From Elgaria multicarinata webbii (Eukaryota; Chordata; Lepidosauria; Squamata; Anguidae), in the NCBI RefSeq assembly GCF_023053635.1, contig NC_086182.1:34018001-34082000 (forward strand): a stretch of 64,000 bases of DNA. Direction: 5' to 3'. A program made the position numbers and the translations under genes. The notes beneath the pieces are model-generated. The model saw only the letters and a list, made by a program, of their open reading frames with translations, was not told where the DNA came from and ran no database searches. How positions within the stretch are numbered: the stretch's first letter is position 1; each line of letters starts with the position of its first letter. This document shows, in pieces, positions 42,832 through 56,756 of the stretch.

Positions 42832-43006
42832 TACCCGTATTTCTTCAATTGTAAGACGCCATCGATTGTAAGGCGCACAGTAATTTCAGTACCGCCAACA
42901 GGAAAAAAAACCCTAAGACACACCCGCAATTCTAAGACACACCCCATTTTTAGAGATGTTTATATGGGGGGAAAAGTGTGTCTTAGAATCGAAGAAATAG
43001 GGTAGA
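42832..43006. mobile_element. palindromic MITE, TTCTTCAATT-TAAGACG family
   Basis: The termini CTACCCGTATTTCTTCAATTG and GAATCGAAGAAATAGGGTAG are inverted. Between them TAAGACGCC, CTAAGACACACCC and GTGTGTCTTAGAATC repeat the motif in both directions. The superfamily is not determined, since no clean duplication is visible outside the CTACCC ends. Confidence 0.55.
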
Positions 43007-46000
43007 CAGTTATCTACGGGCCTCCCATTTTATTCCTAGCAGATACTGGAGCTTGATTTTCTGGTTCTGAAGAAAGCTGTGGATGCTGAGGTAATTACTT
43101 GGGTGGAGACAGGATACTGCCGGCCAAATGTGTGTAATCCTTTCGTTGCACTGAACTTATTATGACATAAATTAGTAATGCTTACAGAGGACTGACTGGT
43201 TCAGGGCAGTAATGGATACTAAGGTATTTCTGTTCTATCCAGAACATCATCTTTGGATCTAGCCAAAGCCAGAAAGAAACTGATTAGGGAGTCCTCATAT
43301 TTCAAATTGGCCAACATTCTGATGACGGAGAGGTGAGAACTTGACAATGGCTGCCAAAGCACTGAAGTGACTTTTCTTTTCTACCACCTCTTTGTATGTG
43401 AGAACTGCTTCATGATTCTTCTGAATTTTGTTAAAACCTATGGTTTTCTGGACAGGATTCTGTTAAAGCCCACAATTCCTCCATAATCTTTACCAACTAA
43501 CAACCTTTTGTAAATAAAGAAGTTGAATTTTTACAAGGGTTGCATTGATGGTGACAGTTTACTTTGGTTTTGAAGTCGGAAACAGGACCAGAAGGGTTTT
43601 CAACAACAGTCTTTCCTGTGTTAAAAATTCAATTTGGGAAATACCACTGTAGCTGAGGGAGCCCTGGCTATCCAACATCCTTAGTGGTATTAAACTCTTT
43701 TGAGAATCCTGATCAAAAGGTGGGGTGGGGTATACATTTCCAAAATGAATATATAAAGCAAATGGTAACAGTATTATCAACTGGGAAATATGTATTCAGC
43801 AGTTTTACACAGCATATATTACTTTAAAAATTCTGATCAGTAGATCACTTTATCTGTTCAAGAGGTTGCTTTAATTTTTGCATTCTTTTGAAGAGTATTT
43901 TCCATTGCCTGGGAGCCCTGATAGGATGGAACAGTGGTAAATAAGGACACATTGTCTTTTTGTTTTGTTGTGTGAGGAGCAGCCTGTGTGCACACGAAAA
44001 GTTAAGCAATTGTATATTTGCTACTCCTCTGATTTGAAATAATGAGATCTGATAAAGAAAGTGTAGGAGGGGAGGTGCAAAGTTAAAAACAAGGCATCAG
44101 AACGTGAGAACTATGAACATACGCAAAGGAATGAAATGAATAAAATACAAAGGAAGGCACTATGTTTTAAATTCACAAATGGGAAGAAGCAGTGTTTACT
44201 TAGTGTATGTTATGAACACAAAGGTACAAAAAAAGAAGACAGGAAAAGGAAGTTGACTGTCTCATGTTTAGAATTAGTTTTTTGTTTTGCTTTTTGCATC
44301 TCCTGGGAACATCTGGCAAGATCCTGGCACCACGTAAATAACTCTTAGGAGTTTGGCTCATCACACTTGAGCTTCACTTTCAAGACACATAAATCTCCCC
44401 TTAAGTACTTGCTGCCATTTTTCATAACCAACCCCAGGCTATAATTCTGAAGTTATTCGTTCAATTTTAGTGTTTCTTCTTATTCAGTCTATAGCCTACC
44501 CTAATCCCAACAGCTCTACAGAAAACTGGACCATCCTGCCATCCCAATTCTTGGCCAGTAAATACGTGTCCTGAATTTGTTTGAATCAGAAAGATATGCA
44601 GCTTCCTTTTCTTGGCAAATAGTTGCATATTCCTATACTAGTGCTTGATTTAACTTTTGTCTCCTATAACTTTGTGTTTTGATGAGGAAGAAAAACTTTT
44701 ACAGTTGACTCAATATAACATATGAGCATAGGAGAGCTAGTTGTGTAAACGATTCAGTTTTCCTGTCTGTACAGCCCGCTCAAGTTCATATCTCATATCT
44801 GTGTAATCTAATTTGTCTGGGACGTCATGTTTGTCAAGTGCCCTTCAGTGTTTGGCTATTGATTACCGAGGGATCGCTGTCTCTGTTAGAAACGTATTGT
44901 CCTCTTTAGGATTGCAACAGGATGTGCTGACTTGAGAGATGCACTTTAAGCCTCTGAACTTGTTTAAACAGCTCAGCAAAATTATGGCTTCTGTCTTATG
45001 ATCTCATTGGGGGGATGTGGCGTGAAGTGCAAGGTGTGAATTAACTAGAAGGCCTCTTGGTGTGAATAAAGAAGTGGCATTATGTACAAACTGCCAAAGG
45101 GAGAACTACCTGGTTGTCTGCTTGTACCCACATGAATGAGGTGTGGCTTTGCCGGGGCAGTGCACTTAAAATAGTTTAATCTGTTCCTTAGCAAACTGTG
45201 TGCTCTAAAGAAATCTGGTTTATTTGAGCAATTTTCATTACGGCCATGTGTCTTGGTCTGGCCAAATAGTTCCTGTTTGTGTAGGAAACTAATCTCTAAC
45301 TTGCTCTGTTCAGAGTCCTGGTTTGTCATGTCACGTGGTAGAGTATTTGGATGGCTTCCAGTGTTGAAAAATTAAAGCTGATGGTAGTCTGTGAGCAGTT
45401 TAGACATGTTTTTGTGGAATTAAGAATGAGCCAATATTCTAGAAGGTGCCTGGAGGGAGTGCTCTTGGAGTCTAGAGAGATAGAGAAGGGGCATTTGACC
45501 TTCGCAAGAGCACCAGATGTATTTCAGGAATAGGAGGGGGTTGTGTTTAGAAGACTGTGTGTGAATTGGAAGAAATTGCTTGATTGCAAGTTCATCCATG
45601 TGTCAGCTGTCAAAAGTAAAACAAACAGTAGTTCTTAGGAATGTATATATTCTTTATACTTTGATTGTTGCCCTTGGGGTCAGTTTTATGCTCACTGCCC
45701 AGAGAGAAATAGCATACCAGAAAGGAGTCAACCCATTCTTTTCCCTGGTATACTGACATGCAGGGGGACCCTCCATTCACTGTAACCATTAAGCACATTT
45801 TATTGTATACTCCTGTGTGAAGAGATCAAGTATCATCTCCTTGAATGTTTCTTCTCTGCTCTTGGTCCAACTATTGTGTTTCAAAGGTGGGTTACTGAAG
45901 CTACCAGAAAATGGGAAAGGACTGGTTAGATGTTAACAATCCAGCTACTTACAAGCATTGGTGAACAAGATAGACACGTTTACAGAGATTTTATTGTCAA

Positions 46001-46699
46001 GAAATAAGGGTGGCTTCAGTTGCAGGATGCTTAAGGGTTGTCTGAGTATGTAATCAATGACCAGAACAGTGGATGAAGGGTAGGATAATAAATTTAATTA
46101 CTGTATTTTAGAAGAAGCATGGGGTGGAAAAGAGACAAATGGAAAGTGGTGTGTAGCATTTTGAGTTATTGAGTTAGTGGCATATTTTTTATTTTATTTT
46201 TTTTAAAAAGTTGATTCATGCAATGAGGCATAAAGAAAAATCTAAGGAAATTCATTTGCCTGAAGGCCTGGAACTAAATATGAATGCCAGGTTCAAACAC
46301 AATGGAAGCACCTCAAATCTGCAAGTAGCTGTAAATCTGATGACCTGCTTCTGCAGTCTGTTGAAACAGTCAAGATGATAGGTTGTGGTTTGCCTTCTGC
46401 AGTCTTTGTGGTTTCAAAAGCAGAAGTGGGTCTTGTGGGTGATGATCTGATCACAGTTGGCACCACATGTGCTGTTGCTTCTATTTCCACTTCTATTGGC
46501 TCATTGAGAAAGGCATTAACTGAGGGTGGCTTTTATAGACTTGTCAAGGTATGTTTTTTAGACCACATTGAATTAAACTATCCAGAGCTCTGTCACTGAA
46601 GTTGTTGAAACTTCTTCTAGAGACAGACGTACCTACTCTACCGCTAAGCCAGAGGCCTGGATTGTCATTACAGTGATTTAGAGTAGGAATATAGAAAGC

Positions 46700-46830
46700 T
46701 GTTTTGGGAACATGAGTGGGAGGGTGCTTTTGTATTTATGTCCCACTTGTGAGTTTCTCATGGACAGCTGGTTGGCCACTGTGTGAACAGAATGCTGGAT
46801 GAGATAGACCCATGCTCTGATGTTGACAAT
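46700..46830. repeat. dispersed SINE-like retroelement copy, inverted
   Basis: GGGAACATGAGTGGGAGGG, AGCTGGTTGGCCACTGTGTG and AACAGAATGCTGGATGAGA correspond to the copy at 16858-17035. Internally deleted and diverged. Confidence 0.55.
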
Positions 46831-49800
46831 GGGAAAATGTTTTATTGTTGGATTATTTTAAAAGCAAATAGTGGGTAAGTTAATATCATGGGGATGTAAC
46901 CTATATATCTTTGCTATAGTATAGAAGTAAAAAATACTCTCCAAAGTTAATATATGTTGAATGGAAATATTTTAGTGTTCAAGATAACATATAGGTATGA
47001 AAAATGATTTTTAGAAACTAATTATAAGTGCAACCTCCCTCCCCCACACACACGAGATGTAAGCCTTATCTACCACACACAAATGCTGTCTGCAGTTACC
47101 GTTTATGGTTGATGTACTGCAGAAGCTACCATATCCCTTGTAAATTACCCTTCACCCTCTTACTCCCAGGGTTCAAACACATCTTGATTGTAGCAAAATT
47201 TCTCTTTTTGTTGCAGAAGAGTAGCAGTTTGAGTCCAGCTTTGGAAATAAGTTTACAAAGTTACTAGCCCACATCTCTCTCTATCTTTCTATTTCTTTTT
47301 TACTAGCATGCCCTATATTAGCCATATTGTGACATATCACTAGCCTGCTGAAAAGAATGAAAACAAATCTGTTCCAGATTTTAGCTGTGGATAATACATT
47401 CCAAGTACTTACCTTTTATCTTGTACTCTGAATTTCTTCAGTTAATAGGAAAATGTCTGCAACCCCCCCCCCCCTCCCAAATAGGGTCTTTTACCTTGCC
47501 TAAAGTTCTACATGCTCTTTGGAAAAATCAGGAAACTATATTTTCAGTTTTGGGGTGGGAAGCTAGCAAAGATAGAGGAGCTCCCAGCTGTGATGATTCA
47601 GAGCTCAGCCATGGTGAAAAGTGAAAAGCTTTTTGGAGTTGTCTGAAATCCTTTTACAGGCTGACATCCTTTAGCACTTGGTGTTTTTCCTGATGTTTGC
47701 TGGCAGGTGTTGAGGAAATGTGGAGAAATGATATGTCGTAAAAGGTCCTATTTGGAGCAGCCCTACTCTTTTTCAGAAGTGTTCCTCGGTCACTGATAAA
47801 GTAGCAGATAATTAAACTTGGTTGAAAAAATAGCTGCAACAAGTTGTGAGTCACAGGCAGTTTGCTGTTCTCTCTGTTCTCATCTGGAAGACAGCCAGTT
47901 GACAAGAATCCCATTTCTGTCATCAGTACTTCCATAGCTGCTGGAAGCTCTTCATCAGGGCTGTTTATTTACTCCACTGACAAGAACATCAGGGTGCCTG
48001 AGAAGCACTTTTAAAAATTTCCCTCTACCTATCACTTGTTTGCATTGCAAGGAAATGGTTCTTTTAGCTCTACACAGTGTTTCCTGAGATTTTTAAACAG
48101 TGCTTAGTCTTTGGACCAGCTGCTAAGCAAATCGCATTGGAAGTTTGCAGAAGCTCACAATAATGTAAAAAGAAAAAGAAAAGGATTTTGCTCGCCTACT
48201 CTGCCAGAGTAGACAGTGCATCTTTTTAAAATTCACTTCATCAGTATATTCATTTTAATACTGAGGTTTTCCCCCCAATACATGGAATGGTAGCTGTGGG
48301 CTTCTTATTTAAATTGGATCGCTGATCAATTTAGTTTCATCCAGCTGTTGCAAATTAGCAAGGAGGACAAACAGAGCAAAGAAGCTAGCTGTCAATGAGG
48401 TAAAATATAGTTGAGCTATGGGTATGTGAATTGTGCAGTGAAGAGAGCGGGACTACTCTTTTCAAGGAAATGTTGTTGCTCTCTGCTCTCAAGCTACTGT
48501 AAATAGTCTTTAAGGGGAATAATAATTAGCTGTACTAAATTTGCTGGGAAATAAGTGGCTACCAATTCTGTGTATAGCTACGTTATTGGTATCTGGTATT
48601 AATCCAGGGGCTGGTAATGTGTCTGCATCTATCCATACACTAGATGGTGTGTGTGCGTCTGTGCATGTGCATGCACATGCATGTGTGCAGGGGCATCTCC
48701 GTGTTGGGGGTATTTTTGAAATTGTTAGATTGCAATATGCAGTTGATCTGTGAGTATGAGTTCTCTCAGGGATGTTGTGCAGACTTAAGAGAATTGTGCT
48801 GCTGTAACAGTTTCCTTACTATTTTGCTTTCTGGCACATTGAATATAAGCAGGAAGCATGACAGACCAAACACCCCTTGGTTCACATTTTATGGGTGGGG
48901 AGAAGGCTTCGAAAGTATTTGTGTAATTATGTATGGTACAACTAAATTGGCATCTTAGTAATCCTCCCTCACTTGTTTTGAAGCAGTTAATGCCTGGGAT
49001 TTTGGTAAAAACATATTTAAATCCAAGTATTTGCTCAAATTTAGGAGGCGCCCCCTTCAGTTCTTATCTCCAAAATATTCAACCTAATCTAGATTCACTG
49101 AAGCTGAAAACTTCCTGATGTGAAGTTTAGTGAAAATCCATTAAAGATTAACAATGTTCCCTAAGTGTATGTGGTGTTGGTTGCATTTACAGTTTAAAAG
49201 AGTTTGGGGATTTTGCCCATTAATTCCTGTAGAAAATGGACCATGGACTATCTTTTATCTTCCTAGCTGATATCAAAAAGAGTTGTAATTCTAGAAGATC
49301 ACTGTGTGTACCTTTTAGTTATAAAAGTGTGGTTGTGTTACATGGCAGACGCTATTTAGGTGTGATCAGCATATTAAGATAAGGGCAATGCAGGTAATGG
49401 TGATGATGAGGAGACAACAAGGTTCCTGATTTATTCTGGTATCCTTGGCTCTCATGGATGATCTGGACATCCGTAGAGATGGGTGACTTCCCTGGCTCAT
49501 ATTGGATTGGATTGGGAAATAAACTTAAGCTAGTTCTAGCACAATTGGACATAGCTCTACTTATTTTTCAAAGCTTGTTTGACTTTGGAAGTTCCTACCC
49601 CCTTCCCTTTAAAAAAGAATTATTCAATCACTGGGGTAAGATTGCAAGCTTCCTTATTCAAGTGTTCCATTATTGTTGGTTCTTCCTAGCTGTTTATCTA
49701 AAATCTCTATAGGTATTTGTGAATCTGGATCCACGGTAATTCACATCCATCAAGCTATAAAGTGAGGAGGACTCTGGCGGCTACTATTGCTTAAAGATGT

Positions 49801-50907
49801 AATTTTCCTCAGACCATTTTTGTTTTGCAAAACAAATTAATAATTTAAAAAAAAGGTTGCAAATGTTCCTTTCAGATAGTATTGATACAGAACCTTTGTT
49901 TCTACTGCAGTAATCTGATTATTTTTTCTGTTCAAGAAATCTCTTGAGGGATGGAGAAAGTTTCATTCCCAAATAAAACTGATTGCTGGCTTGCGGATCA
50001 ACACTAGTGTTTATTTTATACACATGCCCCATCTTGTAAAGTGGAATTTTATATATTGATCTGTAGTGTGTAGTTGACATTTCTTAGTTTGTCACATTAC
50101 CTATCAATTGCATTCAAAAGAACTAATTATCAAATAGTAACCAGCTGACTTTAGTTTGCTAAGTAGCAGAGAATTGTTGAATTGTTGAATAAATAATGGA
50201 AATGAGCACCTGGACAGTGTAATGGATATACAGTCAGACTCCTGGGTTTAAGAGTCCTAGTTGGAATTCCAGTTCTGCCATGGACTCAAGTGTTGCTGGG
50301 TCATGACTTGCCTTTCAATCTTTCCCTCTGTATAAAAGTAGCCCCACTGATGGGGATTTTCTGAAACATATTTGAAACAACAAATAGAGCGATAAAAAAA
50401 GTTAACCACAATGAGCTGTTAAACTATAACTCTTATCTCTCTTCCCCCCCCCCCCCCACTACTTGACTAGAGGCATGTTAGTGTCAAACATAACTTTAGG
50501 AAAGGAAATCAGCAGGCCTGGAAATGACTATTGATTATTTATTGGCTTGGAGGCAGTCTGGAATGATCAGTGTAGTAAAAAGTCAATAGCTTAATCAGTG
50601 ACAAAAGACATGATTAATTTGAGGTGGTTGGGAATGAGAAGTTCTGTTGTGCTTCTCATACACTGGATTTAAACTTTGGGTGCTGGGTCTATATTTCTGC
50701 AACATTGAAGAGAATGAGTATTTGAAGCTGCTTTAGAGAATGGATCTTTGTGTTTTCAGAAGCTGGGAGAATGAAAAAAGGTATTGTTTTTGATTTTGCA
50801 TCTGTCCATTCTGATATTGGGTATGTTTAAATCTAGACTGAAATGTCTAGATGTAGGCATTTTAAATACACTTGGAAGTAATTGGTCCATTCAGCAATGC
50901 CTTAGAG

Positions 50908-51077
50908 CAGTTATCTTCAACTGGTGGGGTCACGACCCAGAAGTGGTTCGCAAGATCAGTCCAGATGGGTCACTGCAAAGCTGTTGCTGCCATGTTGGAC
51001 AACTGTAAAAATGGGTCCCATGTTGCAGGTTGGGAGTCTGAGGTGGATCTCGGGTCTGGACTAGTTGAAGACCACTG
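50908..51077. mobile_element. hAT-type MITE with TSD
   Basis: Starts CAGTTATCTTCAACTGGTGG and ends TGGACTAGTTGAAGACCACTG, with GGGTCACGACCC and GGGTCTGGAC inner blocks. The flanking octamers CCTTAGAG (50900-50907) and CCCTAGAG (51078-51085) differ at one base. 170 bp, non-coding. Confidence 0.75.
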
Positions 51078-52061
51078 CCCTAGAGTGTGCTGGTCTGTTA
51101 TGGAAGGTGGCACAGAATAGCTTGTGGGACTCATTCTAAAATGCATTTTGCTTGTCACAGTACTGGACTTGTTTTCCTATTGGATCCAAAAGTATTAGTA
51201 CTGAATGAATTTATACTTTTCAAGTAGTTTATTCTGGGAAGATGCTACAGTTGTTTTAAGTGCTACCACTTGTATTCACCTTGCTTTCTATTTTTCCAAA
51301 TATTTCAGTTGGTGGTTATTAAATGGAAATCTTAGTATGTAACTGTTGGTTTAGCCTTCCTGGCTTGTGAAACTTGTATTGGGACTACTAAAATACTTCA
51401 ACCTTCCCTGGTCTGGAGTGCTTCTTTGCAAATAATGCAGCATTGGATTAAGTGATGCACAGGCAGTGCTGATATATTTTCAGCTCAGCAGCCTGTCTTG
51501 TAAGAGGCTTGGTATGATGACTTAATACTTGGCTAGATGAAATGTCTATATTGTTGGTGCTTTTTATTTATCTTGCTTATATACTGTTTTCCTTCATGGA
51601 GATCAGTATAGTATATATGGGGTTTCCCTAAGTTATTGACTGGTCACAAACCTGCCTAGATCCAGCAAAGTTGCTCCATCATGTTCTTTTCTTCTGTGTT
51701 CTTTGGCTGTGATATTTTTTTAAAAAAATGATATTGTATTTTTATACGCATTGCTGCTATTGTCTTGTTGCTTGGCTAAAATGTTGTAGATTTTAAGAGG
51801 GGCTTACAAATAGTGCTTTGAGTTGCCTCAAAGAATCCTCCGATTTTTTTGAGCTGTCTCTCCCCCTTATATTGGCAGTTTCTCTGTTATGTAACATTTA
51901 AATACAGCTGTTAATATCAACATAATGTCATGCATCTTGCCAGATGGTTTAGTAAATTAAAAGTAATCTCTAGCATTGTATGGCAGTGTGGATTAATTTT
52001 TTTAAAAAGGTTTATTTAAATCAAGTTTCCCTTTGATGCTTCATCATATATTTTCTAAATC

Positions 52062-52182
52062 AAGGGTAAACAACCTACATCCCTCCAGATGTTGTTGGAC
52101 TCTCAACCCCCGCCAGCCTGGCCAGTGGTCAGGGAAGACAGGAGCTGGAGGCAGCAACATCTGGACAGCTGCAGGTTGCCCC
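52062..52182. repeat. old hAT-type MITE
   Basis: GGGTAAACAACCTACATCCC, TCCAGATGTTGTTGGACTC and GCAACATCTGGACAGCTGC, GCAGGTTGCCC form decayed inverted arms. Confidence 0.5.
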
Positions 52183-52253
52183 CTTCCTCCTTATGTTCTC
52201 TATCCAAAACTTTGGTGCAGATCGGATTGAAAAAACAACCCATGCTAATTTAC

Positions 52254-52350
52254 AAGTAAATCTGCAATCCTGTATCTAATTACTTGTGAGTAAATCCCAT
52301 TGAGCGCAGTAGGATTTACTTCTGAGTAGACTTGCATTGTAAATAGAATA
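52254..52350. repeat. MITE, CTTCTGAGTAGAC family
   Basis: CTGCAATCCTGTATCTAATTAC, GAGTAAATCCCATTGAGCGC and GGATTTACTTCTGAGTAGAC pair as a palindrome. The same family as 41775. Confidence 0.5.
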
Positions 52351-52804
52351 CTGTTGCCTTCATTCTTACAGTCAAACTTTGCATCTCTTTGTCATGCTGC
52401 ATTCAGTTTTCATGCTTTCCTTCCTTTTTTTTTACCTATGCAGGCAGTTTCTTAAAATATTTCCATATTGGGCCGGTCCTACAACCAGTACCAATGACAG
52501 TTTGTGAGGGCAAGTATGGGAGTACAGGGACTTGTGTACTGGACTATTTTGTCTTCTATTCTTCTTTTTAATGTTGCTCCTTTCTGCTTTACTCTGCCTT
52601 GATCCAGCCTCATCCTTGCAAAAATTGAGGAGCAAACAAAAATGAAATGCCCATAACTGATTGCTCAAAATAAGACCCGATGGTTACTAGATAGACTTAG
52701 AGCAGTTCGTTTTCATTAGGTAAGAATAAAATTCCTATATTTGATATGTAGACTGTAAATACTCATTTGATCAAAATGTTTCTTCATTTACATAGAAAAG
52801 CTTC

Positions 52805-53300
52805 AACTCAATGGCTAGGTTCACATGTCAAGCTAAACCGTGGTGGGTGGCAAGCTATGCTGGGTAGGTGGTTATGTAAACAACCTACTGTCTGTTAGAT
52901 GATCAGGCAAAAAAAGCTACGCAGAGTAATTTATTTCACACACATCCCTCATCCCTCCTCCTCTTGTAGCCCTCCCGCTCAACTGGTCAGGTATCCCAGC
53001 TTCCTTTGCAATGGGAATAAAGATTGCTTGAGAAGAGAAGAGCAGCAGCAATATTTTTGGCTGCTCTTGCCAGGCAGGTGATCTCCGTAACCCATGCTAG
53101 TGTAACAGACAACACACTAATCCTAATCCACCATAGGGAAAATAACATTTACTGCAGACCATGGATCCTCAGGAAGCTTATTCAGGGGGAAATAACCCAA
53201 CATGATGAGGGAAGAATATCCCACAGACAACACACTAACCCATCATTGGTTGTTCTGGAAAGTGAACAATCATGGGTTAGCATGTTGTGTGAACCCAGTC
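52805..53300. repeat. decayed MITE arms, TTAGCATGTTGTGTGAACCC family
   Basis: CTAGGTTCACATGTCAAGC with AAACCGTGGTGG at the left and CATGGGTTAGCATGTTGTGTG with GAACCCAGTC at the right are inverted. Inner GACAACACACTAA copies lie near 53108 and 53226. Probably one element with internal rearrangement. Confidence 0.4.
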
Positions 53301-55358
53301 AATGTATCTGGCGGAGGAATTGATTCAGTTTCGAGATTGACTGTAGAACTATTATTCTTATAACAAAATTATGTAATATAAACCTAGTTTTATTTAAGAG
53401 AAACAAGGTATTTACATTTTTAAAAGGTAAAAGCATTTTTAAAATAAATTTTAAGTAGAATCCCCGCCTGTATTTTAATTTATGCTGCACTGATTGATTT
53501 CACAAAGAGAAAAAGATTTTTAATCCTACAGTTAAGAATGACACTTATTTGATTTCAGTGTGACTTAATTCTGAGTAAAGGATCAGTCTGCAAATCTCAT
53601 CAGTAACACTAGAGAAATTCAAAACAAGATGCACATCTATTTTTAAATTTCCAGAACCTGTAAACAATGGTACCTTCATCTTTACTGGGAGACTGGAGCT
53701 TAATCCAGAGGTCTTCCAGTGTCACCTTGTGGAAATGACCTGACAGGAAGGAGTGAATCTACTGTAACACCATGTCACGCATCCCCATTTGAGCCAGGTG
53801 ATACAGGAAGTTACAATGGTCAATAGCATTGATTCTCCCAGATCTCTTGTTCAACATTCCCTCGTTTATTTCCCAGTTTAGGTCATCCATCTGACAACCA
53901 AGGCAAACTTCAGTATCAGACATCTCCAGAAGCCAAATTGGAACGATTCTAAGTAATCAGTTTCATCCAAGAATATAAGCATAACTCAAGTTTATTTCTC
54001 TCATCATGTGTTGGAAAATCAATGTCTGATTCTGAATTTTTCGCTTTGAGAGTTGCAGGTTTGGAAGGTTGGCATGAGTGTTTTAAAAACTTCTCTTTCA
54101 CATGTTCATTTATTTTGTGTGTCTGTATTTTAAATCATCTAGCAATTTATTTCATGATGCAGAAGATGGAGGAATCTGAGGTCACTGAAAAACAAGAGGA
54201 CTTGGAGGCTGTATTGCACAAATGCTTTGCCACCAGTGTAGCAGAAAGAACATGTTGGGCAGATGCCTAGCTTGGCCAAAACACCTCAAAATACTTTGCA
54301 TACTGCAGAATTTGAAATCACATTCCCATTATCAAATCTAAGGGTTCTGTTATATCTAGTCTGTCTTTAAGCATGGTAGCTTTAGCTGCTAGTTTGGTAA
54401 TCCAGGCAGACATAGTGGCAATGATTCATCACTAATGTTACTGTTTCTTAAATCTTGGCTCTAAGAGTTTTGCAGAGTATCATTAACTGCAACAATATTA
54501 ATTTGAAATACTACTTGAATAAAGCATTTTATTCATTCTGAAAGAGACTGGTCCCCCTCCCAATTTTCTCTGGAAAAATTGAGAAAAGTGGGAGGTGGAA
54601 TCCTCCCTGCCTGTTTTCATATTACACACAGGAAATAGCTTACGTGGACATTTGCTAGATATTTGCCCTTCTAGCTATGCTTTTCCACCTTAGTCTGTTG
54701 GTGTGGAGTACTGAATGCTTATGTTTAAACTCTAATTCTTAAACTTTTATTCTAGAGTTAATATAGACCTCTTATCATGGCCTGATGCATTAAGAAGCTG
54801 AGCTTCTCCAAGGTTGCTTGGCAGTCTCAGGCTGCTCATATAGTAGTACTGATACAAATCCCTGCAGGAAAGAAACGAGAGGCTTTTTTTATGACCCAGC
54901 ACTGTACTCAGTCACTAACTTTCAGCTTCCATCAGTGATGAGGCTTCTGTTCCTTGAGGACTTCTCCATATCCGTTGTGTAGAGCTCTGGGAAGCTGCTC
55001 ATTTCCCATGCCTGGCTCCTTATTTGGGGTAAAGGTCTGTGCATTCCACATAAATATTTATCACATCTTGTTCTAACCAGCAGGAGAGCCGCTTTTGTTG
55101 TCATTTCAAGAAGCTCAGATTTGCTTGGTTTGTTCTTACAGGGGATCATGCCTCTAGTAAGTTAAAACAGGAAAGAGTTTCTTTATCTGCAAAGGTAGTG
55201 TGAAGAAAAGCAAAGGCAAAACTGTAAGTGCAAAGACTCCAGAACAGGGACAGCAAAGTGACAGGCAGGATACAAGGAATATGTTGAATCAGTTGACAGT
55301 TTTTATACATGATTTACTTAGATTTGAAGAAGTCCAGCAAAGCTGCCTTACTGTAAAA

Positions 55359-55494
55359 TAGACTTCCCCAAGCTGGTGCCCTTAAATGATTTTGGACTTA
55401 AACTTCCAGAATTCCTGATCATTAGCTACGTTGATGGCAGATGATGGGAGTTGAAATCCAAAACATCTGGAGAGCCCCAGGTTGCAGAAGGCTG
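55359..55494. mobile_element. old hAT-type MITE
   Basis: TAGACTTCCCCAAGCTGGTG at the left and CCCCAGGTTGCAGAAGGCTG at the right. Inner arms are TTGGACTTAAACTTCCAG and GATGGGAGTTGAAATCC. The flanks are too decayed for a duplication. Confidence 0.6.
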
Positions 55495-56639
55495 CTTCAA
55501 AGTATGATAGTGCATTTCTTTTGATTTGACAATCTGTTTGTAATCTGTTTTAACTATTTGACATTCTTTTGCTAAAATGCAAATATATATTTCATAAAAA
55601 CAACTTCCCTCTAAGGTCATAGAAATTAAGGTAAACTGTATTTGCCATGAATGCTCCAGCCACTTAATTTGTTACCTAAGTGAACAAATTAAATTTGGGT
55701 TATCTTACACTTGCAATATTTTCTTTTTACTGCGTGATAAATGTATTGAAGAGTGCACAAACAATATTTAAAGTTACAGTTTCATTTGTGCCTATATTCT
55801 GCTCAGATTCCCATGTTTTTGAGCTCATCCATTTGCCTGCAGAGAGCTGCAACCTGGATTTTTGCTCCCGGATCCCTTAAGGGATGCCTTTAAATTGTAT
55901 TCACTCAGATTTCTCCATCTGTTTGGTTTTCAGTCATGAGGAGTATAAACATCCATCATGTGGTACCTTGAAGTGTTTAGGATTCATGATGCAATAACAT
56001 AGTGGGATGTTAGAAAGCTGCCAATTCAACACAATGCCTATGAAATACATAGCTCACAATGCATGTGGCCAGAGAGCCAGCGTGTTTACACTCCTCTGCA
56101 ACACAGCTGTACCTGGAGTAGCCAGGAATTGAACATGAGACTTCTTGCATGCAGAGCATGTGTTCTCCCATAGTCTTGTTACCTGGTATGTTGATATTGA
56201 GTAGCAGGAAAGACATGTTTGTGTTGTTTCATAGCTTTCAAAATTGCAGTAACGAATCTGCAGTAACAATGCTGAGTTGCAAAGTCTTTTTGTGCAGACC
56301 TGAGCACTGCATTGTTTACTCCACAGGTAATTATGATTTGATAGTTTAGTTGATAAATGGGGTAGTACTAATGTGTTGGGAACTCTGTTAGCTTCCTGGG
56401 CTAGAAGATATTTTTGAAACCATTGCTTGCTTCAAGATAGTATAATCCGTCTTTCTGCATTGTACCCAAGGTACCTTGCACAAGTCACGACAATTAAAAG
56501 CACTAATCTAAATAACAATAGCCATAAAAATGTACAATAATACTAGATGGTTAAAAGTAGGCATGTGGGCTTTTAGGCTGCCTTTTTAAAATTAGTCTTG
56601 TTTTTAATGTCAATTCTTATGTTTTATCTACTGTGCTGC

Positions 56640-56756
56640 CTCACTTTCTGGTTTGAAATTGTTTAATTTGCTTGTGTAGCATTTTTGGGATGCTAGTTGC
56701 TTTGAGCACTATTTTATAGTGATAATTATTATTTAATAAATAAGAAATATAAATGT
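56640..56756 (+). repeat. old LINE 3' end
   Basis: Contains GTTTAATTTGCTTGTGTAGC, TTTGAGCACTATTTTATAGTG and AATAAATAAGAAAT at the end. Resembles a truncated LINE terminus. Low similarity to the other tails. Confidence 0.4.

Noticed and set aside
53024-53323. 99-codon frame in the intron
   Set aside because: Overlaps decayed MITE arms and shows no domain or splice context.
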